Below are positions 25,801 to 40,400 of a stretch of 60,000 nt of DNA, piece after piece. Under the pieces are notes generated by a model. It did no database searches. It was not told the origin of the DNA and was given only the letters and a program-made list of their open reading frames with translations. The DNA is from Apostichopus japonicus (Eukaryota > Echinodermata > Holothuroidea > Aspidochirotida > Stichopodidae), in assembly GCF_037975245.1 (NCBI RefSeq), contig NC_092568.1, forward strand, positions 7,363,501 to 7,423,500. Direction: 5' to 3'. The translations under genes were made by a program, and so were the position numbers. The stretch's first letter is position 1. Each line of letters opens with the position of its first letter.

Positions 25801-28800
25801 AAGATGTTCACTAAACCTTACAAAACCAATCAATTATCTCAAACGATGAGATGCAATACACACAGGCAGGCTCACAAACAAAAGACACACACCCACATAC
25901 AGGGGGCTAGAAAGCTTCCAAAAAGTGGGGGGGGGGGGCACAACCACAAAGTAGCACTTTCTCATTCCACAACCACCACTTATTATGCTATAAACCAGGG
26001 TTGTCCAACCTTTTGCAGAGGAGGGCCACATGGAATGATTATGATGAAGGAGGGGGCCACATGAAACCTACGCTCGATTTTTTGCCCAAAGCCCAAGGCA
26101 ACAAAATGTGAGCACTGCGTGCGGAGAGCACTGATTTATTTTCCTTCCTGATAAAACAGATGAATAAAGTCCTGCCGCCCCCCCCCCTCCGCTGAGAGTG
26201 TCACACAAACTGACCTGTATGCAGTTTTTTGGACCCAGAAGGTTCGAATGATTGATTATATAGCTCCAACTTGTTATCAATAAATCTGCTCACTAAAATT
26301 TCGCACCGTAGAGCATCTCTGGCGGGCCGGACGCAACCCTGCGGGGGGCCGGACTGTGGCCCGCGGGCCGTAGGTTGGACAACCCTGCTATAAACCGATA
26401 CACACTGGCCATATCACTTAAATATATATGATGTGTTAGTATGCTATCAATACTATTTATTGAGATTGTTTATTGTTAACCATGCTACAAAAAGATATGC
26501 GATGCCGTTTTAAAAATAGCATGTACAGACTAAAAATAAATAATGAAAATAAAATATTAAAATTAACAAAATTATCCAAAAGACAGTTCTTCATCAAAGG
26601 GGCACATTTTATTTGCCAGTAGGGCACATTTGCTATTTTGGAAAAAGTTGGGGGGGGCACGTACCCCCAGTGCCCCCCCGGCTCCTACCCCCCTGCCCAC
26701 ATACACAGACAGATATTTCTTTCTCTCTTTACCTCATTGTTTGAGCATCAATCTCCTCCTCTCCTTCTTCCTGAGCAGTCATCTTCCTTAAGGCATATTT
26801 CTGTACGACCTGAAACAAGAAAGGGTTATCACTGATTGGATCACATTTGTGACATTTATATAATGTATCAGGTATGTTAGCTACACTCATTCCCAAACTT
26901 CCTCCCTGATACAAGGAGCCAATTTGTTGTATGTTTTGCCACTACATTCCTTTAAAGGGTTAATTTGGAAATACAGGATGAATATTGCATCATTTATGAC
27001 CAAGCCATGTATTATTTATAGATAATTGGGTACTTCACACACTTCAAGTGGAACACAAACCCAGGTAATGCCTTTGGCTTATATGATAGAGAAATCTGTG
27101 AAGAACAACGCCACCCCGAACACTTAGTTAAAAACCTTGCTCTGTTTGGGAGGTATCTTACTTTAAAAGTTGTTCCAGCAAGTTGTCATTATTCAAATCT
27201 GTGATATCACTAGGATTTGAAACCTGTTACCCTTTCTTTGCTTTTCTCTCTCATATTTTCAAGGTAGAATTCTAACAGTGTTGACACTGAAACCAAGGTC
27301 ACAGTAATTGGTTCAATATTTTTTATTCAATATTTGCCAGACCAATTTCTGTTACAAGAACTAAACAGTGATACATATAGAAGAACATAAAGAATTGAAG
27401 GGGGGGGGGGGAAGAGACCAACTTAATCGGTAGTACAGTTGCTACAGCAATTTTTGGGGCCATGGTACCCACTGAGTCACCCTACCCCATCAGTGTCATG
27501 GGCCTTTAGTTAAAACATAATCTGGCCAATGGGGTAGCGTGTAAGATAATGGTCCAGCTAGTACACGACAAGTCCAAAGAGTACACACACAAACTGAACT
27601 GGAGTCTAGACTTGAGTGCCACAAGGATAGCGGTCTGTCGCATTTGAACTTTCGAATTTCTTGCCGTTTCTATGGACATCTTTCATCAACCTGCATCATG
27701 TCTACAGCTAAATTGCATGGATCATCAAATTTATTTTTATTTCATTCCCCAAAATTATAACTTACTTTTGGAATATTACTCTTTATCCAATCTTCTGTTG
27801 GTCGAATATCATCCCATAATACCAGGCCTCGACTCAGCGTCTGAAAATAACAAAATTTATGAATTTAAAATGATTCTCCTGCACACTTTCTTTTCTCTCA
27901 AAACACGGGACACTTCTACGGAAAGTTGTAGGTATATCTTACCCTTAAGAGGAGAAAATCTGGTTTGACAAACTCTAACAAGTATGGTGTCTCTGGAACA
28001 GCAAGCCACTGGGCAACAGCTCTGATAAAATAAGAAAAAAAAAACTTGAAAATATGAAACTACTGTTTCAATATTAATAACCATCATACGATCAACAACT
28101 TTTTCAAAGTTCTTTTAAGACATCAAAATGAAACAAACTGTTGCATGTATAGCACAGATAAAACATAACCTTTTAAAGTAATTAATTGAAATCAAAACAG
28201 CAAAACAGAATCAGAAACAACTGTTGCACATGTAACACATTTTAAGTCAAGCTAATGATGAAAATTCAAGTTTCATGATTCTAAGATTCGATACATTGAA
28301 TGTTTTTCATGTTTCAAAATATTATTAACCATGTGCCACTGAAATTTCATCACAGAAAGCTGCTTTAACATGGCTTTTGTAAAATGGGGGTTTCTGACAG
28401 GAATCATGGTATCACTGGAATGATTTGTAGTATATGAACCAAATTGTATTCAAGGGTAAGTTGAATCATACCGGCTCATATACCTTTGTAATTACTAATT
28501 AGTACACTATATAACGAACAGGCCTGTATAATAATAATGAGCAATAACGAACAGGGTTCTAATCAAGTAGTTAATCATATATATGGAGAAGTTCATATGT
28601 TAGTGTAGATCACACAACAATGAACAGATTTACAAGGAACCCGGTTATACTCAAGAATTTTTTATAAAATGTGTGAGCTTATTTGCCACTAAATACTATA
28701 ATAACAGGTAAATATACAATGTTACTTCCTACTACATAGAATGGCTTACATTCTAGTACAGTAGCTCTAATAATATGCTCACGCTGCATTCTGCAGATTT

Positions 28801-31437
28801 AAATGACCGAGCTGAAGTTCAAGAAGTTGTTAAAGTTGTTAAAGTATAAGAACTGGTTTATACACAAGTGGCTACTCAAATGAACCGGCTTGTATCCAAG
28901 GAGTTGTCCAAACTTTTATGACATAGTATAATACAAAGGTAACATGCAAGTTGCTAGCTACTCTGAGAATTTTATGGCTTTTATTCAAATAGCCACAATC
29001 TGCCTGAGTGACTTTTCCGACCGGCACTTATTTTCGATAGGAACTCAAAAAAACAGCTCCATATAGCCGGAGGGTCGAACGTACAGAAACAATCTGTTTG
29101 AGACTAGGGGAAATCCAGTTCATAACTGTTCAAAATATCCAACACATCACAGTGTCATACTTAGTAAAAATTACCAGAGTTCCGCATTCCAGACCAATGA
29201 CTGTTTTCCGTTTCCAACTCCCGATCGTACTTTTGATAGTTTCATTTATATCTATTTTTATCGCGCGAGACACAGGCACTATATCCAGCTAGCTAGTACA
29301 CATACGGCCGTTAACCTTCGTAGCGGGTGAATTTACATCATATTGCATTAGGCACGAGTGACAAGGGCTGGAGAACCTTGCGAACCGTCCGAACCAGGTT
29401 CGCGGGAAATCCGCGATGCTCGCGGGAAATCCAGCCCGGCTGACGAAAAAAAAAATCAGACAAAAAAAAAAAATAGAAAAAAACGGGACGAAAAACTAAA
29501 AAAAAAACACGGACAAATAAGTACATCTATAAAAAATAAAAAAAAGTAAAATTTCACAAGAAAAGTTTCAGAAACAAAAGGAAAATGTTCAGAGAGCGTG
29601 CTCGCAAGTTTAGTCACAATACCAACGAGTAATGATGTGTCCCCAACCCACTTACAATGGCTATTTTGCAAGCTTCAGGGTATACGTGTCACACGGACAC
29701 CCACGGCCCAGCGCGGGAAGGTTGCTGTAATAAATCAGCCTTGCGGGAAATGTTTTGAACAATATTGCCATTCCATGTTTTTTATATTTGTATTGTATGT
29801 TGGTTAGTAAACGTTTTTCTTTCGTATGAATCTGACTTCAGTTCAGTGTTCCCACTAAGGTGCGGGATTCCCTTCAACTGACTCAGTAATCCCGCAAAGA
29901 AAACATTTGTCTGCTGGAAATCCCCGCATCGTTTTTTGCATTCACAATGAGTTTATACTCAATGTACAACTTATTCACTTGACCGTATAGAGAAAAAAAC
30001 TGAAAATCAATTGTGTACCAATTGTGTACGGAAAGGTGGTAGGCTACACCTTTCAAATTTTACGAAAGATCAAGCAAAGCACTTTCGAAAAATTCACGCC
30101 AAACTTGCATATCATGTATAACATGTAAACAAGGCTCTAGTGCATCCATTTATGAATATACCGTAAGACCACATCTGGTGTTAAGCGGGGGGAAAAGAAA
30201 GTATTTTCTAGCATTTCCAAAAATACCGAAAAAATAATATCCTACCATAGTTAAGTGTATAGCAAATAGCCTAACCACCTCGGCGGTTATAACGGATCTC
30301 ATGTAACTACAAAATCACAACTAATTGTATTTTGCGGAGTTTACGTTTTCTACAAGAACATGCATGGAAACAATATTTAGCATTGAGTTAATCATGCCAA
30401 GTGGCCTAAAACATGTGATTTCAAGGGTAACTTTCATAAAGATGGCCATAGCAAGGGGCCTTGATATCGTGCTATGCGTGTATGGTATGGACTGTGCCTC
30501 GTGTTTCATGGGGTGTGCATGCGGAGGAGTCAGTTGGCTTGAGGTGTGTTTTACTTACCTAAATGTAACAGGGATATTTTACCTACTTTTCTTGAACGTC
30601 TAAGATATCATTTCGCATAACTTTACCGATCCTTTACTGACTGACCTAATTAATTCTAGAGTGGAACGAAAAAAGTTTACTCCATGAAAAGTTCCCTGGC
30701 AACGTGCCAAAAACTGTTAACAAACAGGTGTTAGACAGGGGATGAGCTCACAGTTGTTTGGCCAGGTACCATAGGCCCGATGTTGAATAAATGAGAGAGA
30801 ATACATAATTCATTATGATTCGTCTTTATTTGGGAGTGGACTCTCACTAACTGTCCATCTAAAATTATCATCTCAGCCTGAATGATTTATTTAATAGGCA
30901 CCACTGGCTGGTCTGTAGTCTGGTGCTCCAGATATTTGTCCTAACTTTTTTCATTAATTATGAAAAATTCCAGACATGAGATCTCATTTCAAAGCTGTCT
31001 ACATGTGGCTCAGAATACTCGGGAAGGGCCGTTTCCGGCCATCTGGGGGTTTTCCAAAACCCAAAATTTTTTGTACGCTCCGCGCCAACCGATGGTGGCG
31101 CTCCGCTTAGATAGTCCTGCCGGCACTCAATCCACCCTGGGCAGAGCCCTGTATATATATATATATCAATATATATATATATGTATATGTATATATATAT
31201 ATAAATGAAAATCGTAATGAGTTGGAAAATCAAGAACAGTGAAAAAACTTTCAGCCTCCACCGGGATTCGAACCACGGGCCTCCCGCTCTGTACGCGGAC
31301 ACCCTAACCACTAGGCTATGGACGCTGATTGTATGTCCAGAGGTTCGAAACCGGTAAGGAAGATCGTAATTCCACTGTAGGCGTTTGTCACCTATATCGA
31401 ACAATACTAGTTCTGTTTTTGGTGACATATTTTGCCT

Positions 31438-31484
<47 letters not shown>

Positions 31485-34400
31485 GTATGACGATCGCTAA
31501 AACGCGTGAAACTCCGAGTTACAACTTCTAGTGTTCCACTAGTCTGTACTAGTATCAACACACATATATATATATATATATATATATGCTATATCCATCA
31601 CTACTCTCATGACCCTACGTTCATTAAGAAAATGTGAAGGCTTATGTGCTGAAATATGACCTAACTTACATAAAATTATTGTGACTCACTTGTTACCAGT
31701 CTGAAGAAACATGAGTCCTAATGCCAAAGTAGCACCAGGGGATGTCACATCCACATTGACTTGGTCCCCTTCTTGAATCTGATAGCAAGGAGATTTCCCA
31801 GTGTCCAATGAATTATAGTGGGACTGGGAAGGAAGAAATGAGCAAAATTTAAACAATTTTTGGTTGGTAGACAAAAACATGATTGACAACAGAAATATCA
31901 TTTTCTCCAAGAACTCCGTAAGAAGGCTGGCTAAGTACACCGGATGAGAGATGCTATAAACACCCTCACTTCACCCTTCTTCGCCCCCTGCTCCTACCCT
32001 CCCCCATCCCCAGGTAAGCCTCTGCCAGTTGGAAGCATGGAGAGGGAGAGAGGAAGAGATAATGAGCCTGTCAAAGAGGAATAAATCTTCCTGTCGACCT
32101 TGGATGTGAAAGAATATGGTTGTCATTGAAATGTACAGTCTCCTGCCATTGATAAGCACCAACACACTTATAGCGTATTGCATTTATGCCATGACAGTTG
32201 GTCTGTGGAAACTTAAATTTACTTAAGTTTTTATTGAGTGAACCAAGTATGTTATATTATTTAATAAATCCCAGCGGAAGAGATTGAGAAATCTTATTTG
32301 AAAAGAAGGTAATGAAAAAATATCCACATTAAAATGTAATGATAAAGGATGTAATATTACATGGAGATGGAGGAAGGAAGGAAGTGGGGATAGTGGTGGG
32401 GGAGGGGAGAGGACGGGGTAATTCTTTCTAATATCTAAGACCAATGCAGCATTTTCGGAATTGGTGGATAAATGACATGTCGGACGTTTAACACAGCTTC
32501 CCACTGGATGAATAGAAACTGATTTGATAAAACTGGAACCAGTGATGTAAATTAATTTTAATTTACGGTAGCGAGTCGAAACCAAACCTTACCGAGGGTC
32601 GCTTGTGTCCTCCAGCCATGTAGAGATAAAGCTGATTGGCTAATTCCAGATCGGATAATCCCACTGCATCACTACCGTGCTGTCAACAGAAGGAAGCGAG
32701 ATACTGATCCATTTATGATATTAAAGAAAAAGAAGATATCAACTTGAAAAGGAATAATGTTAAAGGAGAAGGTTGACACCTTTCAAAAACTATGAAGTGT
32801 CATTATTCATCCTCTGCATACCTAACTGGGCAATATGTTCTCTGATATATTTAGATCTATGCTATGTTACTGGAGACATCCTATACCCCACTATTCCTTT
32901 CATCTGATGCTCTCCAATACATTTAACGCCACCCTGTACCTGCATTGAGTTATCAAGATGTAACTATGCACCTGTTATACTCTGTTAATTCTTTGTTTTA
33001 TTAAGAGCTTCCCTAAACCTGCGACTAGCTATCGTGATGTCACTGGAATCTTTTTATGCCCTACTGTGTCTTTCGTCTTATGCTTTCCTATACATTTAGA
33101 GCTACCCTGAAGCCGTCTGGATCTAACGCCTTGTCATTAGACCTCTGTTCCTTCCTTTAGATGGGGTCCCACTGCTAAGGTATTTGAAGGAGGCCTAACA
33201 CCATGTTTTGCTAATATTTGCAATGAAACTAAAGTTTGCTATGGAAGAGTGGATATAACAGGTGGTGGCATTTGAAGCATTGAGGCTACCCAATCGGGAG
33301 GTTGTGCGTTCGATACCCGGTCCGGTCATAGAAAGGTGGATTTTCATCCAAGAGCAATCAACAGTTTTCCCATCTGAAATGACTTTCTAAATTGAAAAGA
33401 TTCCAAATTTGAGTTAAAATATTGAATTGGAACTACTACTAGTGAAGCCACCCGACGTGTAAGTTGTAATCCATAAGCCCTTGCGGGTTTCTCCCACATT
33501 TGTGGTTGCATCGTAATAACTGTTGATATTATTATTATCATCTTTTTTAATCAAAGTGACCAAACCTTCAACAAGACCATTCCGAGGGCCAAACCAGCAG
33601 CTAAAGAATAAGACTCTCTGTCGGCACAGTTCTCTAACTCTGGTCCAGGTGGTCTCCCTAGGAACAGAAACAGAATATATGAAACACAACATAAGACCAT
33701 ATCCAAACACAATCAAAGATTTAACAGTCCAGTCCAATCTTAGGTACTTTGTTTAACTTTAATAGCTTGGTCAGTTTGTGTCTTAATAGCTTCCCTATGA
33801 ATAAACTGAAATAGCATTGAGACCGATACAAATGTTTTCTCCGCAATCAGAAACCGGTTTTACCCATTTATCCGGTTCATGTCTAAGTACAACAAGTCAG
33901 ATGAAATGTTTTGGTATTGATCAGAATCTGGATGTGGTCATTCTTAATGCTCTAACCCAAGAGTGGGTATGAAATTGATTTCTCCAGCCTCAGTGAAATT
34001 TCCTATCCAATCTACCAGCTGTTACACTTAGGCATGTACTACTCACATGACTATAATGGAACTTTTACATAATTTAGGATAAAGAGAAAAATTCCTTAAT
34101 TTCTATAAGTGTGATTTCTATCTATTATGCATAAATATTCTATAACCAGTAGTCGCTTTTATACAAACTCCCCAACGTTTCATGTTTTTTGGGATTCAGT
34201 CTTTAAGTGAAATTGATTGCTTCAGCTGATTTATGGTTGGATAAATTTTTCCAATATCATAGGTTTACACAGGCCACATTAATCCCTGAAAACCCTGCAG
34301 GCCACACAAGGCTCATGGACTGCACTTCTTCCACCTGAGCCCTAACGATTATGTTAATACAGGACCAGGTAGTTTTCTCAAGGAACAAAATGAAATATGA

Positions 34401-37400
34401 TACATGAAGAAAGAAATTAATATGCAAAGGTCAGCATCATCTTCTAGGTAAACCAGGGAAACTTGGACTCACCTATTTCTCCGAGGAGCACCTCTGCCAT
34501 GTGTCTATGGGCTGTTCCTTGGTATACCAAACCGATCCCTAAGATGGCTGCAACCTGGAGGTTATGAGGCACTGCAAGTTCCGTGGACGTCGGAGGTAAA
34601 AGGGCGCTTATGTGAAGACTTAGGATCTTGGTCACTGCTACATCCATGGTGCCTTTCCTGGAAAAGGGTTTTTGTAAATGTTGGAGCGAACAATTTGTTG
34701 AACAGTTTACAATACGTCGAGTCCCAGATGCAAAAATGGCCACACTGCTACACAAATTCGCAGAAAGTTTTAGCCTTAGCTCTTACTGTATTTTATGGTA
34801 CAAAGTCCACAAGGCTCAAAACTGCTACGAAAAAATACAACACTAAATTATTTCCTTATTTCTGACCATTCTCTCTTCTGACCATTTCTCATCTCTGTAA
34901 ATCTCAAACTTTTGTTTCCCGGGCCACGAGCACCAACGAAATCATATGAAAGTTTTGATATCTCTGAATCAGACTTTGTGCTGTGAATTAATATATTATC
35001 TCTATACCAAAAATCTGTCACAATTGCTGATCATTTGTTTTGTGAGCTATATAGAAGCGGACGGTCAATCCATCTTCGTATTTTGTTATATCAAAGTTAC
35101 GTGAGACTCACACAATTACTTTTAACTGACAGTTTTGCCTCGTCTGAACAAACGATAATGGCACAGAGCACTTTTTAAGATTAGAGGCAAGTTTTTCTTC
35201 CCGTAGATAAGAAATTAACAGCCTTCCATTCTCCCTTTTTATAATTTATTTTTATGTGACTGAACAAAGTCAGTCAGGCTGTTTGAACCAACCAAACACT
35301 ACTTTCCTTTTTTCAGTCTTTTTATTTGGCTGTACACTTTTTTGACTCATTGAATAGTTTGAAAATAAGCCTCTTTGAGGTTTTTATGCCCTGACTATAC
35401 CATTTCTATCACTTTTAAGCTTTCACAATGACCACATTTTGAGTTCCAAACATTGTTTGCACATATCAGACACAGTTGAGCCATTTCTGGACAGAAATGT
35501 AGAGCATAGGAAAAATTCTGTTCACTTTTGTCAAAATACTAAATGACTCACTTGGCTGCTGCCAATCCAAGGGCTAATCCAATTCCTGTCATTTCATGAC
35601 TCTGTAAGACAAAAACACAAAATAAAACTATACAAAGTAATTCAAAAACAGAAAACTGCTTTCTGTTGCTGATTCATAGACTTATATACACCTTTTGAAA
35701 TGCATTCCCTGCCTCTTTCTTGGTTGCATAGAAAGAAGTTTGGGTGTGATTCCTTGTTAAATGGTATGCCCAGATACTGTGGCTTCTAACTGGCACCCCT
35801 CAGAAATGAAATGGCCAAATAGGGGTAACCTAAGTAGTTCAGTTGGTAGGCACAGGATTTGCAATCATGAGATCACATGGATTGAATATCATTCTAGCCA
35901 GGAATTTCTTTACACATTTCAGCTCTGAACATAATAATTATCATAATATTTGCTTTTTATATAGTGTCTCAAAGCGCTTTACAGACGTTACCCATGGTCA
36001 ATGATAACCTGTCCCAGAGACAATCCCTCCAGTCGGCAGCAGTTATATACTGCACCTAATGACAAGTTACCCTCATGGGTACCCATTTAACCTGTGGGTG
36101 GAGAGAGGCAATTGAGATAAAGCATTTTGCCCAAGGACACAACGTAATGAACTAGGCAGGAATTGAACCAGCCATCCTTGGATCACGAGTCCGACGCCTT
36201 AACCAATTGGCCACCACGCTCTTGATGAAACATGAAACTGTAGAATAATAAATACCACAGGGACAAATGAAATGGAAAAAAAAAGAATGATTAAGATTGT
36301 GTAAATACTTACAGAACAGAGATATTTATGTAAGACCATCCTAAAGAGTTTGGTGAGGTGACCAGTCAATCCTAACGCCATCAAGAAACCACCAAATTCA
36401 TTGGTCAGATTCTTGCCTTCGGGCTGGTTGTACACTATCCAAGCAGAGTCGATCTATATACAGAGGAGTAAAGTTAAAATAAAGACAAAACATTTTACAG
36501 TTGAGGGTAAAAGTAATTAATTCAAATTAAGTAGAGTATAGATGTTAAGAGTGAAACAAAACTAGAACCCCTTTAAACAGCTTTAATTGTTAGAAATTAA
36601 GAACATGCAACTGATAATTATTCAATCGAAAATAATACCTGTCTAGGTTTTGATTGAAGAAATATCACTGAATGATTGACTAACATCTGTGTTAACCTTT
36701 ATTTTTGGCACTTTTGGCATTCCATGGGGTGAGGAGCCATCTTGTGAAGATTCCATCTAGTTTTATAAGGAAACTTAAATAAATTAAGACCAACTTTTCA
36801 ATCTGTATTACATAAAACTGTAGTTAATTAAAGTCAGGAATATTCTTGAAAATGAAATTATGACTTCATGAATGCCTTTTGCTCTTTCCCATTGTTTATA
36901 ATTTCCAAGTCATTTTTCCATTGTTCAGTTACTTAAATAATTATTTATAAAAAGCCGAATATCTCTTGAAATCCCTGTCCTGCCTCAGGTCCTGCCTCTG
37001 GGTTGTGATCCCTGGTTACACAGTATGCAAGGTACTTTGGCTTCTGACTAAAACCGCTTCATCAAAGAAATGTCTATAAAGGGATCGCAACCAACTAAGG
37101 GCTGGAAAGCTCAGTTGGTGGAGCATCGGGCTCATCACTGGTTCGAATCTCAATCTAGCCATGAATTTCTTAGCTCTTTCCAATGTAACTGTGTCATGAA
37201 CTATTCCATGTTTCACATCTGGACATCAACATGTGATAATTCAATAGATATTGGTGCTTCAGAACCGCTGTACCTGCTTGTAAACTTACCTTGGAGTCGT
37301 TTGGACCGAGCTGTAACCCAGCTGCTACTCCGTTGTGAAACCAAGGCCAGTCTCTAACGTTATCAGGAACATCGATGTGTTGAAACGCAATGTTGGTATT

Positions 37401-40400
37401 CCTAGAATTAAGTAGAGCACACACATACATATTGTTTAATTTACTTCACAACTGTTTATTTCTGTTAAACTTAGGCACCAAGTTTCCTCCTTAGCTTATG
37501 TACTAGGCAAACAAAAATACCATTTCAACAAGAAAAATTTTCTGCCTGAAAACCGGAGATCTTAAACAAACTTGTGTTTTTTTTTGGTCTTCAGAACTTG
37601 TTGAAGTCTTTTTCACAACTTTTTCAACATACAGAATTATTGTAAATACTTTTCATCTCTGTCAATTGCGCTCACCTGGGAGGTGCTCGTCCAGATAAGT
37701 TGAGTTTCGGTATCGGTACAGGTTCTGTAATTGATGATCTACAGGTGTGCATTGTCAACATTCCTCTTTTAATGGAAACAAAAACCAGAAACAAAAGACA
37801 AAGAAATAACAATTATGTCAAACATCATGGAGTCATTCATCACATCTTTTCTCTTTCTCCACTTTTTCTAACTTCCAAGCATAACAGTTAAATCACAGCA
37901 AAACTACTGATTACAATATTCTTTCCACAATTACAATAAAAACAGAACAAAAAGAATATGACACACTTTGCCTCCCCCTCCCACCCACCCACCTCCTCCC
38001 CATCCAAACCAATAAGAGCATTAATAAAATTATGAAATCCTCAATTTGTTAGCATCTCAATACTTGGCAGCAGTTTCGTTGAGGTACTTTAACGAAGCAT
38101 TGAAGCTGGTAGCCACTTGTCTCACACTTATTTCAGTATCTCTGATAATATTCAAGATTGCTACATACCAAACTAAGACACCCTCTTCATATATTTGCAC
38201 CAAATGGAGGTTAAGCAGCTTAATAATCAGCATTTTATCTGACACAGTTTCCTAATGTATTAATCACAAACAAAATATCCACTACAGAGAGAGAAAACGA
38301 CTGTTACCTGGCGAGAGGCAGCGCCATCGTTCGCTGTGAGACCAGCAGTAACCTCATCTCCTGTTGTTCTAAGAATTCATGATCACTGCACATGGAGAGC
38401 AAAAAGATAGGTTAAAGAGAAGGATGTAAAAAGGAAAGTTTTAGCGTGGTGTGAAGTGGCATCGGTGTTTATAAAGGGAGCTGATTGATTCATGAATAAT
38501 TAATATGCATAGAGGAATCACGACCACTTCACTGACTTACCCCTTTTTTGGAAATATAGCAAAGAACTTTCTAACAGACACCCACAGCAGAGAAACAGCC
38601 ATACATGAATTCCTCACCAACTAAGAGGTTGATAGCATGTAATCCTGTGATCACTATTTTATATCTTGTTTTAGCTATTAAAATCTTCATTTTGTAGTTT
38701 AAATTGTTTATATTTCACAACTCAATTGTTGCTCTTCAGTTAGCTATTATGTCAGTCATGATTCTGTTTGCAAAATGGATGCCAAACAAAATGAAGGTAT
38801 TACAATACCAAATATCCCTTCCTTAATATGGCAATTCTGTTCCATCTACCAGCAACTTTACCTCACTTCTGGCTTCTGAGTGAGAGCAATCACAACCGGC
38901 CGAGCAGACTGAAGCAATTTCTTTACTTCTGTGATTCTCAAGTCGTCTGGGAAACGGAATTTCAACAAGTCGTTGTCGAGTCCTTCCATTCCGTCTGTGT
39001 CTGCGGGCTTGCCCTTCGAGTCTGACTTTGATTGCTGAAGAAGCAAAGATGTAAATGTTTTAAAATAGCCGTCATTGTTACAGTCACCGAGAGGTCTGTA
39101 TCTTCATACACGGTTCTATCAGTGTTACATTGTGTATTCAATTAGAAATGCCTTAATTGACTCTAAAATATATGTACCTTTATGCCCCTGCTCCGCCCCA
39201 CCACTTTTTCCCTTTCAATTGCAAACACCTACCTCCCTCCCCCCCTCCCTCCCCCCGCCCAATTGACACCCACCAGCCTAACTGTTTAATGAATATAGGG
39301 TTAGTAAATCTCAGTGAAAATTTCAACATGCTACATAATTCATCAGGAACATAAAACCTGTAGAAATATCATACACTTCAAACTTCTATCATCAAATGTA
39401 GCATGCCAATCATCTCTGGCAGCATTCTACAGTTGAGCATTAAAATGTCTGCTTTTAAGTTATCTAGAATATGGAAAGCTAGATACTCTACTTACAGTGC
39501 TTATCTCTTTAAGGCATCCCTTAGATCTCTGTAGCCAATCCGACTGTTTCGATAAATCCTTTCTGACAAGTAGGGCGTAAGCAGATTCTGGCCAACCGCT
39601 CGGAGGGTTCTCCCTCACGACTGCTAGAGCTTCGTAGAGGGGAAGGCTCAGGGAGAAAGGGAGTGCAGAGATGTCACCGACCGTCCAGCCAATCTCGCTC
39701 ATGTACAGGACTGTCCTCTCCGCAGGGGTGAACTTTGTCGTCTTATTTACAAACCCGACCAGATGACTGGTGCTTTCTGTATAGAGACTGCTAGCTGCAA
39801 TACGAATTTGGAAAGTTGGCATACTGCTTTTGTTTGTTGCTAGGATACACAACTACTTGTGGGTGATTCAACACAGTGTGTGAGAGAAGTTTGTCAGTAA
39901 TTTTGATCAATTTTGATCAATTATCTAAATTGAACATGTTTATTTCCAGGTTTAGTCAAGAGACAAAAACACCAAACAGCGAGCCATAATTGTACCTAAA
40001 ATACTACGCATCAAGGAAACTGATGGCAGTCAGGGAGTGATTTGCTCCACTTAATTACCTCAAGTTTCATGTCAATTTCAGTTTGTGAAATTTGTTATAG
40101 CTTGAATCCTTACTTAGTTAGAATAAACTTGACAAATCCCCTCTCAAACATCATTTTACCAACAAACTAACATCCTTTCCAAGCTCTTTCCACTAAAACA
40201 TTGGACTGAGTTACCATTGCTTCATTAGAATTAATGGCATGTGAGCTGAAAACACAAATATTTTATATTGAAAATAAGAAACAAATTTCTTTTTGGCAAT
40301 TTGGAGATATGTTAGTATGCCACTGATATACAATTCAAAATGAAATTACTGTGTTGGAGAAATCTCTAAATTCAAAATAGAACATATACTTAAAGGACAT

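Larger units (their letters stand above)
28022..31689 (-). other. ANAPC1: Large ANAPC1 intron v31-v32, repeat-rich
   Basis: At 3.7 kb it is several times longer than the other introns. It contains three E2F-consensus octamers within 350 bp (29402-29750), an A-rich stretch (29444-29570), a dispersed repeat shared with 58856-59007, a repeat-like CG-richer block at about 30960-31140, a tRNA-derived SINE with TA tail, and long (AT)n arrays. No coding exon was seen in it. Confidence 0.8.

Noticed and set aside
31258-31326. tRNA gene on the - strand
   Set aside because: A and B boxes are present but the acceptor and T stems do not pair, and a SINE body with TA tail follows.
30958-31428. 156-codon - strand frame
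   Set aside because: It reads through the SINE and (TA)n tract; a known artefact of this SINE type.
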